Source: Confluentibacter citreus (GTDB taxonomy: Bacteria; Bacteroidota; Bacteroidia; Flavobacteriales; Flavobacteriaceae). Taken from it: DNA of 64,000 nt. The stretch covers positions 868,001 to 932,000 of the forward strand of contig NZ_NIXN01000001.1 in the NCBI RefSeq assembly GCF_002807055.1. Reading direction: 5' to 3'. Under the pieces are notes generated by a model. It did not search any database and was not told the origin of the DNA. It worked only from the letters and a program-made list of their open reading frames with translations. Position numbers and translations under genes: made by a program. The number at the start of each line of letters is the position of its first letter. Within the stretch, counting starts at the first letter, position 1. Of the stretch, positions 1 through 8,229 are shown one piece after another.

Positions 1-331
1 CTAGTAAAACAATTGCTAGTACAATTATAAAAGCTAGGGTAATAATAATCCAAGACATTTTTTTCACATAAGTAGAAGCCGACATTGGTGTAAAGGCTTT
101 TTGCTGGTATTCAACAATACGCTCAATGTCATCTGTCCATCGTTCAGGATAAATAATATTATTGCATTTGTTACAATGAATGTCTTCTTCAATTTCAGAT
201 GTAATGGATTTATACAATTGGTTTTCAATAACTTTTTGCTTAAAAGTTAGCATTAGTCCTCCTTTTCCGTAACATTCAGGGCAGTTGTTATTTAAGGAGA
301 CTTCTTTAACTGTTATAAGATTTTCATGCAT
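1..331 (-). CDS. Zinc-ribbon membrane protein, 3' end cut by window edge
   Basis: The visible N-terminal part is about 110 residues. It holds two CxxC pairs, CPEC near residue 18 and CNKC near residue 53, which together look like a zinc ribbon. A hydrophobic segment begins about 20 residues before the window edge and is probably a membrane anchor. The ATG at 331 overlaps the stop of the sensor kinase by 8 bases, so the two are translationally coupled and the kinase is transcribed first. I do not recognise a named family. The coupling suggests a role linked to the kinase, but this is inference. The C-terminus lies outside the window. Confidence 0.6.
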   Translation of the reverse strand, partial: MHENLITVKEVSLNNNCPECYGKGGLMLTFKQKVIENQLYKSITSEIEEDIHCNKCNNIIYPERWTDDIERIVEYQQKAFTPMSASTYVKKMSWIIITLAFIIVLAIVLL

Positions 332-1484
332 AATATGCTCTTTTTAATGCAATTTGTATGGTGGTTCCTTTACCTATTTCAGATTGTAAGACTTTAATTT
401 TCCCAAAATGGAAATCCTCAATAATACGCTTTGTGAGCGATAAACCCAATCCCCATCCTCGTTTTTTGGTTGTAAAACCAGGGTCAAAAATCTTTTTAAA
501 TAATTTCTTTGGGATACCTTTTCCGGTATCGGTAACGCTTACTTTCACGTCATCTTCAAGTTGTGATATTTCAATGGTAAGTTTGCCTCGCCCTTTCATG
601 GCATCAATAGCGTTTTTAACCAAGTTTTCTATCACCCAACTGTATAATTGCTTGTTTAAGTTTACAGGAATATCACCTTCTGGAGTAATGATTTCAAATT
701 CTACAAGTTTAGAGGATCGGGATTTTAAATAATCATAAGAATCAATGGTTTCTTTAATGATATCAACCATTTCTAAAGTGGGTACAGAGCCTATTTTACT
801 AAAGCGTTCGGTAATGGTTTGTAGCCTGTCAATATCTTTTTCAATTTCCAGTATGTAATCTGGATTTAAGTTTTCGCTTTTTAAAATTTCCGTCCAGCCA
901 ATTAAAGATGAAAGCGGTGTACCGATTTGATGTGCCGTTTCTTTTGCCATACCCGACCATAATTTGTTTTGAGTAGCATTTTTGTTGCTTTTATAAAAAA
1001 AGAATATAACTGCTGAGAACAGAAAAATAATGAGTAATAATGCTAGCGGGTAATATTTTAATTTGTTCAAAAGAGGTGAATTGCCGTAATAAATTTTTTG
1101 TGCGATCTTGCCTTCTATTTCTACAGGAATGGGTCTGTTTTCAGATTCAAATTGTGCTATTAATTTTTGGACATATGCCGAGTCACTTATTTTATTTTCA
1201 TCAATATTAATATAGTCGTATACACTGCCATCAGCTTTAATTACTAACATAGGTGTGGTTTTATTACCTCTTAAAATTTTCAAGGTAAGTTCATCTAAAC
1301 TAGAATCTGGATTACTCGTTATAAAATCTGTTTGGGCGAACGAATAGTGTTCCATTTTGGTGCGTTCTTCATCTTTAAAATATTGGAAAAACTCATAAGT
1401 TTTCCACAATATAAGGGAGACAATAGCAAATGAAGCTACAATCATTATCCACCGCACCGTGTTCCTATAATCTGTAAAAATCAC
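324..1484 (-). CDS. Membrane sensor histidine kinase
   Basis: A 386-residue protein with two membrane helices (about residues 11-29 and 144-164) enclosing a roughly 110-residue periplasmic sensor region. The cytoplasmic part has a classic kinase core: the H box ETAHQIGTPLSS with phospho-acceptor His185, an N box around Asn287 and Asn291, the G1 box DTGKGIP from Asp319, and the G2 box with Gly345/Gly347. There is no HAMP or PAS domain that I can see, and no response regulator gene lies beside it, so its partner is unknown. It overlaps the next gene on the same strand by 8 bases. Assignment to the kinase family is firm; the signal sensed is not known. Confidence 0.93.
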   Translation of the reverse strand: MIFTDYRNTVRWIMIVASFAIVSLILWKTYEFFQYFKDEERTKMEHYSFAQTDFITSNPDSSLDELTLKILRGNKTTPMLVIKADGSVYDYINIDENKISDSAYVQKLIAQFESENRPIPVEIEGKIAQKIYYGNSPLLNKLKYYPLALLLIIFLFSAVIFFFYKSNKNATQNKLWSGMAKETAHQIGTPLSSLIGWTEILKSENLNPDYILEIEKDIDRLQTITERFSKIGSVPTLEMVDIIKETIDSYDYLKSRSSKLVEFEIITPEGDIPVNLNKQLYSWVIENLVKNAIDAMKGRGKLTIEISQLEDDVKVSVTDTGKGIPKKLFKKIFDPGFTTKKRGWGLGLSLTKRIIEDFHFGKIKVLQSEIGKGTTIQIALKRAYYA

Positions 1485-1580
1485 TAATAGATAGTTTTAA
1501 TTATGAAATATAATGCAATTCTGTTAATATTATTGTTCAACTTGTTAGTAAATCGGTTTTTAGTTGAAAGATAGAATGGC

Positions 1581-1588
1581 TATATTTG
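1581..1588 (+). promoter_or_regulatory. Bacteroidota -7 box upstream of the DUF3127 gene
   Basis: TATATTTG matches the Bacteroidota -7 consensus TAnnTTTG exactly and lies 41 bases before the ATG. The -33 element is poor: only a TTTT run 20 bases upstream fits. It is therefore a plausible but unproven promoter. Confidence 0.4.
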
Positions 1589-1629
1589 TTATAACGAATA
1601 TAATTGTAAAAAGATATAAATAAGAATCA

Positions 1630-2007
1630 ATGGAAGTTCAAGGAAGAATAAAAATGATTGGCGAAACTCAAACAGTAGGGAGTGGCGGATTTAGAAAAAG
1701 AGAATTAGTAGTCACAACAGATGAGCAATATCCACAGCATATTTTAGTTGAGTTTGTACAGGATAAAACAGATTTGCTGAATAATTATAAAGTTGGGCAA
1801 CAAGTAAAAGTTAGTATCAACTTACGTGGAAGAGAATGGGTGAATCCACAAGGAGAAACTAAATATTTCAATGCCATTCAAGGCTGGAGAGTTGAAGCTT
1901 TACAAGCAGCAAGTTCTGATGGCAATTTACCACCAGTTCCACCGATGGATGCGTTTGAACCTGCTGGTGATTTAAATGAAGACGATCACGACGATTTACC
2001 GTTTTAA
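1630..2007 (+). CDS. DUF3127 protein with SSB-like acidic tip
   Basis: A 125-residue soluble protein. The N-terminal 90 residues (starting MEVQGRI, with GFRKRELVV, LRGREW and IQGWRVE) match the DUF3127 family, a short beta-rich domain thought to have an OB-like fold. The last residues, DDHDDLPF, strongly resemble the acidic C-terminal tip of bacterial single-stranded DNA-binding protein (DDDIPF type), which recruits repair proteins. This suggests single-stranded DNA or RNA binding with partner recruitment, but that is inference from the tail. It is monocistronic, with a hairpin terminator downstream. Confidence 0.85.
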   Translation: MEVQGRIKMIGETQTVGSGGFRKRELVVTTDEQYPQHILVEFVQDKTDLLNNYKVGQQVKVSINLRGREWVNPQGETKYFNAIQGWRVEALQAASSDGNLPPVPPMDAFEPAGDLNEDDHDDLPF

Positions 2008-2024
2008 TTATAAAATGAAATAAT

Positions 2025-2050
2025 GTCACCCTGAGCGCAGTCGAAGGGTC
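2025..2050. repeat. Dispersed palindromic repeat (CCCTGAGCGC type)
   Basis: GTCACCCTGAGCGCAGTCGA followed by AGGGTC is an imperfect palindrome (CCCT...AGGG) of a kind I have often seen between genes in flavobacteria. It lies between the DUF3127 stop and its terminator. Confidence 0.6.
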
Positions 2051-2057
2051 TTTAAAA

Positions 2058-2094
2058 AAAAACCTCGATGTTCATCATAACCTCGAGGTTTTTT
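2058..2094 (+). terminator. Intrinsic terminator after the DUF3127 gene
   Basis: The arms AAAAACCTCGA and TCGAGGTTTTT form an 11-bp stem with a 14-base loop, ending in a T run. It separates the DUF3127 gene from aat. Confidence 0.8.
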
Positions 2095-2115
2095 AATTTT
2101 ACATAATTACTCTCA

Positions 2116-2745
2116 ATGCATTTCCTAACCAAAGACATAAAATTTCCAGATGTAAACGAAGCTACACGAGACGGCTTGCTTGCCATTGGAGGCGATTTAT
2201 CCGTAGAACGTTTGCTATATGCTTATAAGCAAGGCATTTTTCCTTGGTTTAGCGAAGGTGAACCTATTTTGTGGTGGTCACCAAACCCGCGTTTTGTGCT
2301 GTTTCCAGAAAAGCTGAAAATGTCTAAAAGCATGAAACAATTATTAAGGAATAATGATTTTACAGTGACGGTTAATCAAGCTTTTAAAGAGGTTATGACT
2401 GCCTGTTCTAAGGTAAAGCGTAACGGACAAGGAGATACTTGGATAACAAAGGATATGATTGAAGCTTATGTGAAATTACATGAATTAGGTTATGCAACTT
2501 CTGTTGAGGTTTGGAAAAACAATGAATTAGTTGGCGGTTTATATGGCGTAGATTTAAATAACGGTGTGTTTTGTGGCGAAAGCATGTTTTCCAAAGAAAG
2601 TAATGCCAGTAAAGTGGCATTTATTACATTTATTCAAAGCACAAATTATAAGTTGATTGATTGCCAGGTGTACACCAAGCATTTAGAAAGTTTAGGAGCT
2701 GAAGAAATTCCTAGAGACCTTTTTTTGGATTTTTTAAATAGATGA
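2116..2745 (+). CDS. aat: Leucyl/phenylalanyl-tRNA--protein transferase
   Basis: A 209-residue cytoplasmic enzyme that transfers Leu or Phe from aminoacyl-tRNA to the N-terminus of proteins beginning with Lys or Arg, creating an N-degron read by ClpS/ClpAP. Family signatures are clear: [10 protein letters not shown] (about 20-29), [20 protein letters not shown] (about 40-59), [14 protein letters not shown], and a C-terminal segment containing [17 protein letters not shown]. Its length is typical of the short Bacteroidota form. It begins 22 bases after the upstream terminator, so its own promoter must lie within or before that hairpin; I could not identify it. Confidence 0.95.
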   Translation: MHFLTKDIKFPDVNEATRDGLLAIGGDLSVERLLYAYKQGIFPWFSEGEPILWWSPNPRFVLFPEKLKMSKSMKQLLRNNDFTVTVNQAFKEVMTACSKVKRNGQGDTWITKDMIEAYVKLHELGYATSVEVWKNNELVGGLYGVDLNNGVFCGESMFSKESNASKVAFITFIQSTNYKLIDCQVYTKHLESLGAEEIPRDLFLDFLNR

Positions 2746-2823
2746 TTTTAAACGCAAACAATTAGTATCTTTAACCTTAGCGGTTTTTAAATCAGAATCA
2801 TAAACTTTAATACAAGAATAAAA

Positions 2824-4629
2824 ATGAAACAAATCGGATTTTTTTTAATTGTAATAGCATTAGGTTTTAATTCAATACTTAATGCACAGGAAGCAGAATT
2901 TTCTAATTTGTTGCAAAATATTGACTCTAGGAAAAAAGTGTCCTTGAACGGTTTGTGGGACATCATTATCGATCCACTTGAAAATGGGTATTACAGTCAC
3001 CGTATGCAACCAAAAGACGATGGTTATTTCCGTAATGCAAAAATGAAATCTCCATCCGATTTAATAGAATATAATTTTGATACAAGTCTTCAATTAATGG
3101 TTCCGGGAGATTGGAATATGCAAATGGAAAAATTGTATTATTATGAAGGTACTGTTTGGTATAAAAAAGATTTTAAGCATACTGTTAAACAGGATGAATT
3201 AGTCTATTTATATTTTGAAGCTGTTAACTATGAAGCCATTGTTTATCTTAATGGAGAGCTTGTTGGTTCGCACATTGGGGGTTACACACCTTTTCAATTT
3301 GATGTTACAAATAAATTAAAGGAAGGTGATAATTTTGTGATTGTAAAAGTAGATAATAAACGCAAAGCAGAAAATGTACCTACCGTAAACCAAGATTGGT
3401 GGAATTATGGTGGCATCACAAGATCGGTGCATTTAATTTCTACGCCAGTATCGCATATTTCAGATTATTCAATTCAATTATCCAAAGGTTCAACAAACAC
3501 CATTTCAGGATGGGTAAAGGTTAATAATGCCACAGAAGGTGAGACAGTAACCATTAGTATTCCTGAACTCAAAAAAAATGTGAATGCTAAGGTTCAAAGT
3601 GGAAAGGCTACATTTTCCATAAATGCAAAACCCATACTTTGGGAGCCTAAAAACCCCAAGTTATATGAAGTTATTATTAAAACCAATTCCGATAAATTAA
3701 CGGATAGTATCGGATTTAGAACTATTGAAACAAACGGCTCTAAAATTGTATTGAATGGTAAAGACATCTTTTTAAAAGGTATTTGCATTCATGAAGAAGC
3801 ACCGTTTAAATCAGGGCGCGTAACTTCTGTAGAAGAATGCAAAATACTATTAAACTGGGCAAAAGATTTAGGCTGTAATTTTGTTCGTTTAGCGCATTAT
3901 CCACATAGTGAAGCCATGGTTAAGGAAGCAGAAAAAATGGGTTTTATGGTTTGGTCTGAAATACCAGTGTATTGGACCATTCAATTTGAAAATCCTGACA
4001 CCTATGCCAATGCAGAAAATCAACTAACAGAAATGATTTCTCGTGATAAAAATAGAGCAGGCGTTGTCTTATGGTCTGTTGCCAATGAAACACCTGAAGG
4101 GGTAGCTCGATTGTCATTTTTAACGAATCTGGCGGAGCATGCTCGAAAATTGGACAACACGCGTTTAATCACAGCTGCTTTAGACACACAATCGCAAGAT
4201 AATGAAGGACGGTTAATAGAAGATCCTTTAGGAAAAGCTGTGGATGTGATAGGTATAAACAATTACTGCGGATGGTATTACGGGGCGCCAGAATCTTGTT
4301 CAGAAATTAAATGGAAAAGCGCCTATAACAAACCCATGATTATGAGTGAAGTTGGTGGTGGCGCCTTGTTTGGTTTACATGGTGAAAAAAATGAACGTTG
4401 GACAGAAGAATACCAATCCGAGGTTTACAAAAACAATATTGAAATGATGAGAAACATTGATTTCTTGTCTGGATTGTCGCCTTGGATTTTAATGGATTTT
4501 CGTTCTTCCAGACGTCCTTTGAAAAGAATACAAGAGGATTTTAATAGAAAAGGCTTGATATCAGAGAAAGGGATGAAAAAGCAATCCTTTTTTATTCTTC
4601 GTGATTATTATCTTAAAGAAAATAATTAG
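2824..4629 (+). CDS. Secreted GH2 glycoside hydrolase, probable beta-glucuronidase
   Basis: 601 residues, close to the 603 of E. coli beta-glucuronidase. A Sec signal peptide (about residues 1-21, ending LNAQ) sends it to the periplasm. The order is GH2 sugar-binding domain (about 40-205), immunoglobulin-like domain (210-300) and TIM barrel (305-600). The acid/base Glu422 sits in WSVANETPE and the nucleophile Glu509 in MSEVGGGA. An N-x-K motif (Asn574-Arg-Lys576-Gly) matches the NKKG motif that binds the glucuronate carboxylate in known glucuronidases, favouring that specificity over beta-galactosidase. No SusC/SusD pair or other carbohydrate enzyme is adjacent, which is unusual for Bacteroidota glycan degradation. 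Confidence 0.85.
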   Translation: MKQIGFFLIVIALGFNSILNAQEAEFSNLLQNIDSRKKVSLNGLWDIIIDPLENGYYSHRMQPKDDGYFRNAKMKSPSDLIEYNFDTSLQLMVPGDWNMQMEKLYYYEGTVWYKKDFKHTVKQDELVYLYFEAVNYEAIVYLNGELVGSHIGGYTPFQFDVTNKLKEGDNFVIVKVDNKRKAENVPTVNQDWWNYGGITRSVHLISTPVSHISDYSIQLSKGSTNTISGWVKVNNATEGETVTISIPELKKNVNAKVQSGKATFSINAKPILWEPKNPKLYEVIIKTNSDKLTDSIGFRTIETNGSKIVLNGKDIFLKGICIHEEAPFKSGRVTSVEECKILLNWAKDLGCNFVRLAHYPHSEAMVKEAEKMGFMVWSEIPVYWTIQFENPDTYANAENQLTEMISRDKNRAGVVLWSVANETPEGVARLSFLTNLAEHARKLDNTRLITAALDTQSQDNEGRLIEDPLGKAVDVIGINNYCGWYYGAPESCSEIKWKSAYNKPMIMSEVGGGALFGLHGEKNERWTEEYQSEVYKNNIEMMRNIDFLSGLSPWILMDFRSSRRPLKRIQEDFNRKGLISEKGMKKQSFFILRDYYLKENN

Positions 4630-4702
4630 TTTTCTTTTGAATTATAAGTATTATAGAGAAGATTAGCCTATTTTACATTAAATCCAGAGCGATTGAAAAA
4701 GG

Positions 4703-4732
4703 TTGGTTGTGTAAAAAAAATTGCTAAATTCG
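4703..4732 (+). promoter_or_regulatory. Probable promoter of the STING-like gene
   Basis: TTG (4703-4705), a 19-base spacer, then TAAATTCG (4725-4732), one mismatch from TAnnTTTG. It lies 75 bases before the ATG, indicating that the gene is transcribed independently of the upstream glycoside hydrolase. Confidence 0.45.
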
Positions 4733-4807
4733 ATTTATGATTCTTATTAAAAACGAGTATCAGCATTAAAAGGTTTTGGGTTAAACCTTGGCAATAATTT
4801 ATTAAAA

Positions 4808-5443
4808 ATGAGCAATATTTTATCCATAATAAAGGACATTATTATCTCGGCAATCATTGCAATTTTGACTTCTGGATTTTTTGGAGTTTCTAATATGATT
4901 TATCAATCAATAATTACGATACTCATTCTAGTGATAATTTTTTTAATATTAAGAGGCATCGATAAAAAGGCAAAGCGTCTTGAAATTTTATCTATTTTAT
5001 ACGTTGAGCAGTTTATAGCCCCTTTAATGGATTCAATACACAGTAATCAAAACTTAAATTTAGGAGGTGTGAGTTTTGATAAAGTAAAAATTTTGGTAGT
5101 ACTTCCGCAAAGTTTGGCAGAATTAAACGAAACTAGGGATAACCTTGCTAAGTTAGAGCGTTTTGAAATAGAATTGTCTAACTCAGGGAATCGTAAAATT
5201 TTTGCTCAGGGCAAACAGATTGGTAAAAATCAACTCATTCTTTTTGATACACCTGTATCTTGGATAGCAAGTTTAAGTTATTTAACCAAGGCTGAAGGAT
5301 TTAGCGAAAAGAAAGTATCGCAGTTGCTTCATATAATGACTGAGGATATTAAATCGTATGTTAATAAGGCATATAAGCAATCACAATTTAAGGGCCATTT
5401 AATGTTCATTCCATTTTCAGATTTTCAGAGTTATTATGCTTAA
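4808..5443 (+). CDS. Two-helix membrane protein with STING-like domain (TM-STING candidate)
   Basis: 211 residues. Two membrane helices (about 8-27 and 32-50) precede a soluble domain (about 56-205). Compared with the cyclic-dinucleotide-binding domain of human STING as I recall it, several landmarks fall in order: LSILYVEQF with Phe69 at the position of ligand-stacking Tyr167 (bacterial STINGs use Phe there); KILVVLPQS against LYILLPLDC; Arg129 near the Arg238 region; FDTPVSWIASLSYL against YATPLQTLFAMSQY; EGFSEKK against AGFSRED; and a final strand GHLMFIPFSD against RLIAYQEPAD. TM-STING proteins are known CBASS effectors in Bacteroidota, normally beside a CD-NTase; none is present here (neighbours are a GH2 hydrolase and tag). 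The alternative is another two-helix nucleotide-sensing family such as SLATT. Function is inferred, not shown. Confidence 0.6.
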   Translation: MSNILSIIKDIIISAIIAILTSGFFGVSNMIYQSIITILILVIIFLILRGIDKKAKRLEILSILYVEQFIAPLMDSIHSNQNLNLGGVSFDKVKILVVLPQSLAELNETRDNLAKLERFEIELSNSGNRKIFAQGKQIGKNQLILFDTPVSWIASLSYLTKAEGFSEKKVSQLLHIMTEDIKSYVNKAYKQSQFKGHLMFIPFSDFQSYYA

Positions 5444-5504
5444 CCGTAACGGACAACCTACAAACTCTAAACTAAGGTATTTTATTTGTCAATATTATTT
5501 TCGA

Positions 5505-6071
5505 CTAAACTTCCTTATACCTAAAACACCCGACTTCATGGTCATTAACCATGCCAGTGGCTTGCATATGGGCATACACAACCGTAGACCCTACAAATTT
5601 AAAACCTCGTTTTTTGAGGTCTTTGCTTAATGCGTCACTAATGGTAGTTGTAGGTTGAGCTTCTTTGTAGTTTTTAAGTTTATTGATAATAGGTTTGCCG
5701 TCAACAAATCCCCAAATATAATTACTGAAACTTCCAAACTCATCCTGAATTTTCATAAAAGCTTGGGCGTTGGTAACGGTGGCATTAATTTTTAATCTAT
5801 TTCTAATGATGCCAGCATCCAGTAATAGGCTATCCATTTTAGCTTGATTGTAGGTGGCTATTTTCTTGTAATCAAAATTATCAAAAGCCTTTCTGAAATT
5901 TTCACGTTTACGCAATATGGTTATCCAGCTTAAACCCGCTTGAAACGTTTCTAAAATTAAAAATTCAAAAATGGTTTCATCATCATAAACAGGCACGCCC
6001 CATTCTTCATCATGGTATGTTTCATAAAGCGCATCACCAAGGCACCAACCACATCTATGTTTTTCAATCAT
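5505..6071 (-). CDS. tag: DNA-3-methyladenine glycosylase I
   Basis: 188 residues, the usual length for Tag, which excises 3-methyladenine from alkylated DNA as the first step of base excision repair. The zinc ligands of the E. coli enzyme are all conserved: Cys7 (RCGWC), His20 (YHDEEWG), and His178/Cys182 (NDHEVGC). Glu41 in LETFQAGLSW corresponds to the catalytic-pocket glutamate. The helix-hairpin-helix region DAGIIRNRLKI and KKRGFKFVG are also family hallmarks. It converges on the STING-like gene with a 61-base gap lacking a clear terminator. Confidence 0.97.
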   Translation of the reverse strand: MIEKHRCGWCLGDALYETYHDEEWGVPVYDDETIFEFLILETFQAGLSWITILRKRENFRKAFDNFDYKKIATYNQAKMDSLLLDAGIIRNRLKINATVTNAQAFMKIQDEFGSFSNYIWGFVDGKPIINKLKNYKEAQPTTTISDALSKDLKKRGFKFVGSTVVYAHMQATGMVNDHEVGCFRYKEV

Positions 6072-6154
6072 ATTATTTTTGTGAGTTATTAAAATAAAGC
6101 ATGATAAAAGTCATCTTTAAAGTAACACCAAGGTACTAATTTTGTTTTTATTAA

Positions 6155-6784
6155 ATGAAGAAAATAATGGATGCAATTATTGAAAATGGTTTGCATAACA
6201 GTATGTCTTACCAAGATTATAGAGATTTAGTAAAAAAATTATCAGAACAAAACTCTACAACAGGACATGTAAAAACTGAAAAATTAGCAAATTATACCAT
6301 ACTTAATAATAGTAGAATGAAGCGCTGGGACAAAACCATTGTAGTGCCTAAAGATATTGAAAAGAAGATAAAATCGTTTAAAGAACAGGTAACTTGGTTG
6401 GTTATAATAGAAAGCTGGTGTGGCGATGGCGCCCATGTTTTGCCTGTTCTTAACAAATTATCCGAGTTAAATAATCATATTGATTTAAAAGTAGTGCTTC
6501 GGGATGACAATCCAGAATTGATGGATGCTTTTTTAACTGAGGGAACGAAATCCATTCCTAAATTGATTATGATTGACACAAAATCTGGCAACGTTATACA
6601 TACGTATGGCCCCAGACCTAGTGAAGCCGCAGCTTATGTTAACAGATTTAAGGCGAAGTATGGTAAATTAACGCCCGAATTTAAAGAAGATTTACAACAT
6701 TGGTATAACACCAATAAAGGCTTGAATGTAATGGAAGATGTTGTTGAAGCACTTTGCAGATTAGAGCCTAATTTTTGCCAATAA
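6155..6784 (+). CDS. Thioredoxin-like protein with a single-cysteine active site
   Basis: 209 residues, no signal peptide, so probably cytoplasmic. A helical N-terminal extension (1-75) leads into a thioredoxin fold with WCGDGAHVLPVL at 88-99 and the cis-proline SIPKL at 133-137. Only Cys89 remains of the usual CxxC; the second position is Gly. The family is the bacillithiol/monothiol-like 'thioredoxin family protein' common in Bacteroidota. It cannot act as a normal dithiol oxidoreductase; a monothiol or chaperone role is possible. The 3' end overlaps the convergent TonB-like gene by 17 bases. Confidence 0.85.
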   Translation: MKKIMDAIIENGLHNSMSYQDYRDLVKKLSEQNSTTGHVKTEKLANYTILNNSRMKRWDKTIVVPKDIEKKIKSFKEQVTWLVIIESWCGDGAHVLPVLNKLSELNNHIDLKVVLRDDNPELMDAFLTEGTKSIPKLIMIDTKSGNVIHTYGPRPSEAAAYVNRFKAKYGKLTPEFKEDLQHWYNTNKGLNVMEDVVEALCRLEPNFCQ

Positions 6785-7496
6785 AATAAAAAGTAATAGA
6801 TCCTACCTGCGTTTTTTTGGAAGGATCGGCACTAAATTGAGAGTTTTTAGCGTATTCAAGCGCATGACCAATTAAACAATCATTGTTTGATGTAGATGAG
6901 TTGTTTAAATAGGTGTCAATAACATTTCCCTTGTCGTTTACGGTAATATTAATCACTATTTTTCCATCAACTTCACAAAGGTACACGGGTATTGGAATGT
7001 AAACTTTTTTTCTATCGACCAATGAAAAGCTAATGGTGCTTTTGGTATTTACACTTTCGGCTTGCTGTTTTTTCAATAAATCATTTACTTTACTGAATGA
7101 CGATAATTCTTCTTTATTAACAGCAGGCTTAAGCGGTTTTTGTTCACTTACAGCACTCGAATTATCACCATCGCCTTCATCATTATCCTCACTAGGTTTT
7201 TTATATTCATAATCTTCTGGCGGTGCAATGGTTTTGTATGCTTGCGCGAATTGTTTGTTATCGGCAGTTTCATTAAAAGCACTATTCGTCTCGGCTTTAG
7301 TGTTGTTTAATTTTTCTAAAGCCTCAAGGATTTTAACGTCTTCTTCAGTCAATTCTTTTTCTGGTTCCATTTCGTAGTAACTTTCAGAAGCTAATTCACC
7401 ACGTTGTTTTAAGTCGAAAATGAAAGCAGAAAACACCACAGTTCCAGAAAGGAAAAAGGTTATAAGTAGGGCTTTATGTTGATTTGTTAGGTTCAA
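6768..7496 (-). CDS. TonB-like C-terminal domain protein
   Basis: 242 residues with one N-terminal membrane helix (about 8-26), a long charged periplasmic linker rich in Glu, Lys and Pro, and a C-terminal domain (about 165-242) of the TonB type (IPVYLCEVDGKIVINITVN followed by a Phe-x-Phe-like end, ITFYFIGKN). It is thus anchored in the inner membrane and reaches into the periplasm. It is the last gene of the ftsX-DUF3098-uppP-truB block, 42 bases after truB, a linkage I recall from other flavobacteria. No ExbB/ExbD lies nearby, so energy transduction is uncertain. Confidence 0.75.
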   Translation of the reverse strand: MNLTNQHKALLITFFLSGTVVFSAFIFDLKQRGELASESYYEMEPEKELTEEDVKILEALEKLNNTKAETNSAFNETADNKQFAQAYKTIAPPEDYEYKKPSEDNDEGDGDNSSAVSEQKPLKPAVNKEELSSFSKVNDLLKKQQAESVNTKSTISFSLVDRKKVYIPIPVYLCEVDGKIVINITVNDKGNVIDTYLNNSSTSNNDCLIGHALEYAKNSQFSADPSKKTQVGSITFYFIGKN

Positions 7497-7538
7497 ATCT
7501 ATTGAAATGTTTATCGAATATACGTAAAATTAAATAAC

Positions 7539-8228
7539 TTAGTCGTTGAGTGACGTAATAAAATCGACAACGGTAATAGCATCAGCTACATTAAAGTCAC
7601 CAATTTTTGTTCTTCTTAAGGCCGATAAGTGCGCACCAGAATGCAAAGCTTTACCAAAATCATGTGCCAAAGAACGGATGTAAGTACCTTTGCTACAAAC
7701 CACTCTGAAGTCAATATTTAGGGCATCTATGTTTGTAATTTCAAATTCCTGTATTGAAATACTTCTTGCTTTAATCTCAACATCTTCACCAGCTCTAGCA
7801 AATTCATACAGGCGTTTTCCATCTTTTTTTATGGCTGAAAACACGGGAGGATATTGTTGTATATCGCCAATAAACTGTTTTGTGGTTTCTTCAATTAATT
7901 TATTGGTAATATGCTCAGTTGAAAAGGTTTCGTTGATGTCTGTTTCCAAATCATAAGAAGGTGTGGTGCTTCCTAAAACAAAAGTGCATGTATATTCTTT
8001 TATTTGTGCTTGAAATGTATCAATCTGCTTGGTCATTTTACCAGTGCAAATGATTAAAAGTCCCGTTGCCAAGGGGTCTAAAGTGCCAGCATGGCCAACT
8101 TTAATGTTTTTAATTTTAAAGGTTTGCTTTAATTCCCAACGTAATTTATTGACGACTTGAAAGGAGGTCCAATGTAATGGTTTGTCTATGAGTAAAATTT
8201 GACCCGATTGATAGTCTTCCGCAGTCAT
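7539..8228 (-). CDS. truB: tRNA pseudouridine(55) synthase
   Basis: 229 residues. Converts U55 of the T-loop of tRNAs to pseudouridine. The motif GHAGTLDPLATGLL with catalytic Asp51, the N-terminal IDKPLHWTSF, the KEYTCTFVLG-type strand and SKGTYIRSLAHDFG are diagnostic. It is slightly short compared with proteobacterial TruB, lacking a full PUA domain, as is usual in Bacteroidota. It starts one base after the uppP stop, so the two are translated from one transcript. Confidence 0.97.
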   Translation of the reverse strand: MTAEDYQSGQILLIDKPLHWTSFQVVNKLRWELKQTFKIKNIKVGHAGTLDPLATGLLIICTGKMTKQIDTFQAQIKEYTCTFVLGSTTPSYDLETDINETFSTEHITNKLIEETTKQFIGDIQQYPPVFSAIKKDGKRLYEFARAGEDVEIKARSISIQEFEITNIDALNIDFRVVCSKGTYIRSLAHDFGKALHSGAHLSALRRTKIGDFNVADAITVVDFITSLND

Positions 8229-8229
8229 T

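Noticed and set aside
5436-5630. 64-codon open frame overlapping the end of tag
   Set aside because: It lies antisense to tag coding sequence and has no similarity to any family; a shadow frame.
4630-6154. A complete CBASS operon around the STING-like gene
   Set aside because: No CD-NTase, Cap2/Cap3 or NucC-like gene is present on either strand; the downstream gene is a clear tag and the upstream one a GH2 hydrolase.
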